A DNA stretch of 7,333 nt from Xanthobacteraceae bacterium. GTDB lineage: Bacteria; Pseudomonadota; Alphaproteobacteria; Rhizobiales; Xanthobacteraceae. The stretch lies in contig JASHRR010000988.1 of NCBI GenBank assembly GCA_030037185.1, positions 1 to 7,333 of the forward strand, given 5' to 3'. The notes under the pieces are model-generated. The model saw nothing but the letters and a program-made list of their open reading frames with translations, was not told where the DNA came from and searched no databases. Below are positions 5,906-7,333 of this stretch, piece after piece; position 1 is the first letter of the stretch; each line of letters begins with the position of its first letter. A program made the position numbers and the translations under genes.

Positions 5906-6085
5906 CGGGAGCGCTGCCACAATCGGCGTTGCGCGCTCGATCAGCCCGCATGGCCGCCAGCCCGCATGGCCGCTGCGATCGACCGTCGGATTTCCGCCGG
6001 TGGCGGAGCCGGCACCGTGTCGCGCAAGCGGATGCAACGACAACCGAAACCGCGACCTTGCGGCGGGCAAACAGACCCGTCATGC
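5857..6085 (+). pseudogene. Probable relic of a TctC/Bug-type solute receptor gene
   Basis: In the +1 frame relative to the hydrolase, from 5857, the DNA reads LSLRRRAFLQLGAAALAG, a Tat-like leader of the kind found on Bug (tripartite tricarboxylate) receptors. In another frame, AWPLRSTVGFPP follows near 5965-6000, and then GGGAGTVSR near 6000-6027. Together they resemble the receptor start '(W/Y)P.RP.R.IVGFPPGGG.D...R'. A later ANRPVM near 6067-6084 may correspond to the ENRPGA motif. The pieces lie in different frames and the rest of the gene is absent. The hydrolase stop (5903-5905) falls inside this relic. The call rests on short motifs and needs a profile search; it also explains most of the 229-bp gap before the next gene. 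Confidence 0.45.
5942..5973 (+). repeat. 16-bp perfect tandem duplication
   Basis: CAGCCCGCATGGCCGC occurs twice back to back, at 5942-5957 and 5958-5973. Sixteen bases is not a multiple of three, so the duplication shifts frame within the putative receptor relic. It is the type of slippage event that inactivates a gene. Confidence 0.95.
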
Positions 6086-6134
6086 TGTCTCTGCGGGAAA
6101 TTACCGAATCCGACCACATAAGTTGGAGGAGCCC

Positions 6135-7333
6135 ATGAAGAAGCAGCTCACCGTCGGTCTTGCGGCCATCCTGTTGGCGTCCACGGCGCCCGCCGGCTGG
6201 GCCGCGACCATCACCGGCACCGTCACCGGGCCTGACGGAACGCCGTTTCGGGCTGCCTTTGTGCGTGTGCAGAACACAAAGACCAAGATGACCATGATGG
6301 TGCTGTCGGACCGGGAGGGAAAATACTGGACCGACAGGCTCGAACCCGGCACTTACGAGCTCACCGCCACTTCCATCGGCTACAAGAGCGATCCGGTCCG
6401 GCGGCGAAACGTCACCTTGGAAGACGGCACAAGGCTGACCCTCGACTTCACGATGAAGAACGACACGGTCGAATGGAGCCAGCTCACCAAATACCAGGCG
6501 GGCACCCTTATTCCGCAGGCGCTCGGCAACGGCAAGGACGTGCTGATCCAACAGTGCTTCAACTGTCACGCCTTCGGCAAGATCGGCGCGGTGGGGCGTC
6601 ACGACTTGGCCGGCTGGAAGGACGAGATCGACGTGATGCGGCTGACCGGTGTTGCGAGAATCCGGCCCGAGGTCACGGAGCAGGTCTCGAAATATCTCGC
6701 CGCGGCGTTTGGTCCGGATTCGGCCACGCCGGAGTCGCCGGCGCAATTGCCCGGATATCAGGCGGTGAAACTGGACGGTGACGACTTCAGCGATCAATCG
6801 CTCAACATCGTCTATGTCGACTATGCCCTGACGGGCGATCCCAAGGATCGACCGGGCAGCGCACGGCCAGACCGGGACGGCAAGCTTTGGCTCGAAATGT
6901 CGGCCGGGCTATCGCGGCTCGACCCGGATACCGGGGAACTCAAGACCTGGCGGCTGACCAACCTCAGCAGCAATTTCATCCATGAAGTGCTGCCAACCGC
7001 CGACGGCTCGGTGTGGCTTACGCTTGAGGCCCAGGGCGGTCTCGCGCGGTTCGATCCTGCCACCGAGAAATTCGAGGTGTTCATCGACCAGGAGGCCAAC
7101 AACACGTATAATCTGACGAAACCGCTTCAAAAGGATCCCAACGATCCGTTTCCCAATCTGCCGATTCCGACCGGTACCCAATCGGGCGGCGCCAGAAGCC
7201 ATACCGCCGCCGCCGATCATGAAGGCAATATCTGGGTGTCGGGCCGCCCGCTGAAAAAGTTCGATCCGCGCACCGGGAAATACACCTATTTCGCCGAACA
7301 GGTGCCGGATTCCTACGGCATCGCGTTCGATCG
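6135..7333 (+). CDS. Exported fusion: carboxypeptidase-regulatory-like domain, mono-heme cytochrome c, Vgb-like beta-propeller (3' end outside window)
   Basis: The first 399 codons are visible. ATG 6135 follows GGAGGA with a four-base gap. Residues 1-23 are a Sec signal peptide ending near GWA. Residues about 24-107 form a carboxypeptidase-regulatory-like beta-sandwich (ITGTVTGPDGTPFRAAFVRV, then SDREGKYW, LEPGTYELTATSIGY). A mono-heme c domain follows, with the attachment site CFNCH at 141-145; Met168 in WKDEIDVMRLTG is the likely distal ligand, before YLAAAFGP. From about 225 on it is a beta-propeller like streptogramin lyase (Vgb): repeats PDRDGKLWLE/LSRLDPDTGELKTW (245-272), TADGSVWLTL/LARFDPATEKFEVF (288-316) and DHEGNIWVSG/LKKFDPRTGKYTYF (361-386). 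The protein should act in the periplasm as a haem protein on an unknown substrate or redox partner. True Vgb activity is not implied, since its catalytic residues cannot be checked in this partial reading. Confidence 0.85.
   Translation, partial: MKKQLTVGLAAILLASTAPAGWAATITGTVTGPDGTPFRAAFVRVQNTKTKMTMMVLSDREGKYWTDRLEPGTYELTATSIGYKSDPVRRRNVTLEDGTRLTLDFTMKNDTVEWSQLTKYQAGTLIPQALGNGKDVLIQQCFNCHAFGKIGAVGRHDLAGWKDEIDVMRLTGVARIRPEVTEQVSKYLAAAFGPDSATPESPAQLPGYQAVKLDGDDFSDQSLNIVYVDYALTGDPKDRPGSARPDRDGKLWLEMSAGLSRLDPDTGELKTWRLTNLSSNFIHEVLPTADGSVWLTLEAQGGLARFDPATEKFEVFIDQEANNTYNLTKPLQKDPNDPFPNLPIPTGTQSGGARSHTAAADHEGNIWVSGRPLKKFDPRTGKYTYFAEQVPDSYGIAFD

Noticed and set aside
5838..6797. Minus-strand open frame of 319 codons
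   Set aside because: It spans the relic and the start of the well-supported cytochrome fusion; composition and lack of motifs mark it as a shadow.
1..7333. CRISPR array, tRNA or rRNA gene
   Set aside because: No regularly spaced repeats, no cloverleaf-like segment with a CCA-type end, and no ribosomal RNA stretches were seen.

Overview
The GC-rich, densely palindromic DNA and the gene content point to an alphaproteobacterium, probably of the Rhizobiales (Bradyrhizobium / Rhodopseudomonas / Xanthobacteraceae type). The grounds are an Atp12 assembly chaperone beside the operon, a DctPQM dicarboxylate TRAP operon, a RIME-like intergenic palindrome and traces of a TctC/Bug receptor. This placement is inferred from gene families, not from a marker gene.

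Positions 1-3934 read on the minus strand. In transcription order they carry an ATP12-family chaperone for F1-ATPase assembly (3934-3152), a spacer of about 340 bp, then dctP (2810-1794), a palindromic intergenic repeat, dctQ (1678-1055) and dctM (from 1058, running off the left edge). DctP is the periplasmic solute receptor, DctQ the small membrane subunit and DctM the large transport subunit of a sodium-driven C4-dicarboxylate uptake system. dctQ and dctM overlap by ATGA, so they are translationally coupled.

Positions about 4000-4870 hold no intact gene. They contain a decayed tnpB-only IS200/IS605 (IS1341-type) element on the minus strand. Its TnpB frame has three in-frame stops, one clear frameshift and an internal deletion. 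The RuvC-I and RuvC-III aspartates are still readable, but everything between them is gone. A right-end-type hairpin lies near 4106-4125.

Positions 4874-7333 read on the plus strand. First comes a Tat-exported alpha/beta-hydrolase whose usual nucleophile serine position is alanine. Its 3' end runs into what looks like a broken Bug/TctC-type solute receptor gene carrying a 16-bp tandem duplication. Last, from 6135 and running off the right edge, is an exported fusion protein: carboxypeptidase-regulatory-like domain, mono-heme c domain (CFNCH), and a streptogramin-lyase-like beta-propeller. The hydrolase and the cytochrome fusion are both predicted to act in the periplasm and may belong together, but no pathway can be assigned from the sequence.

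Overall the left half is ordinary conserved housekeeping and transport. The stretch from about 4.0 to 6.1 kb is a scar zone of gene relics around one intact, atypical hydrolase. I see no CRISPR array, tRNA, rRNA or intact transposase.
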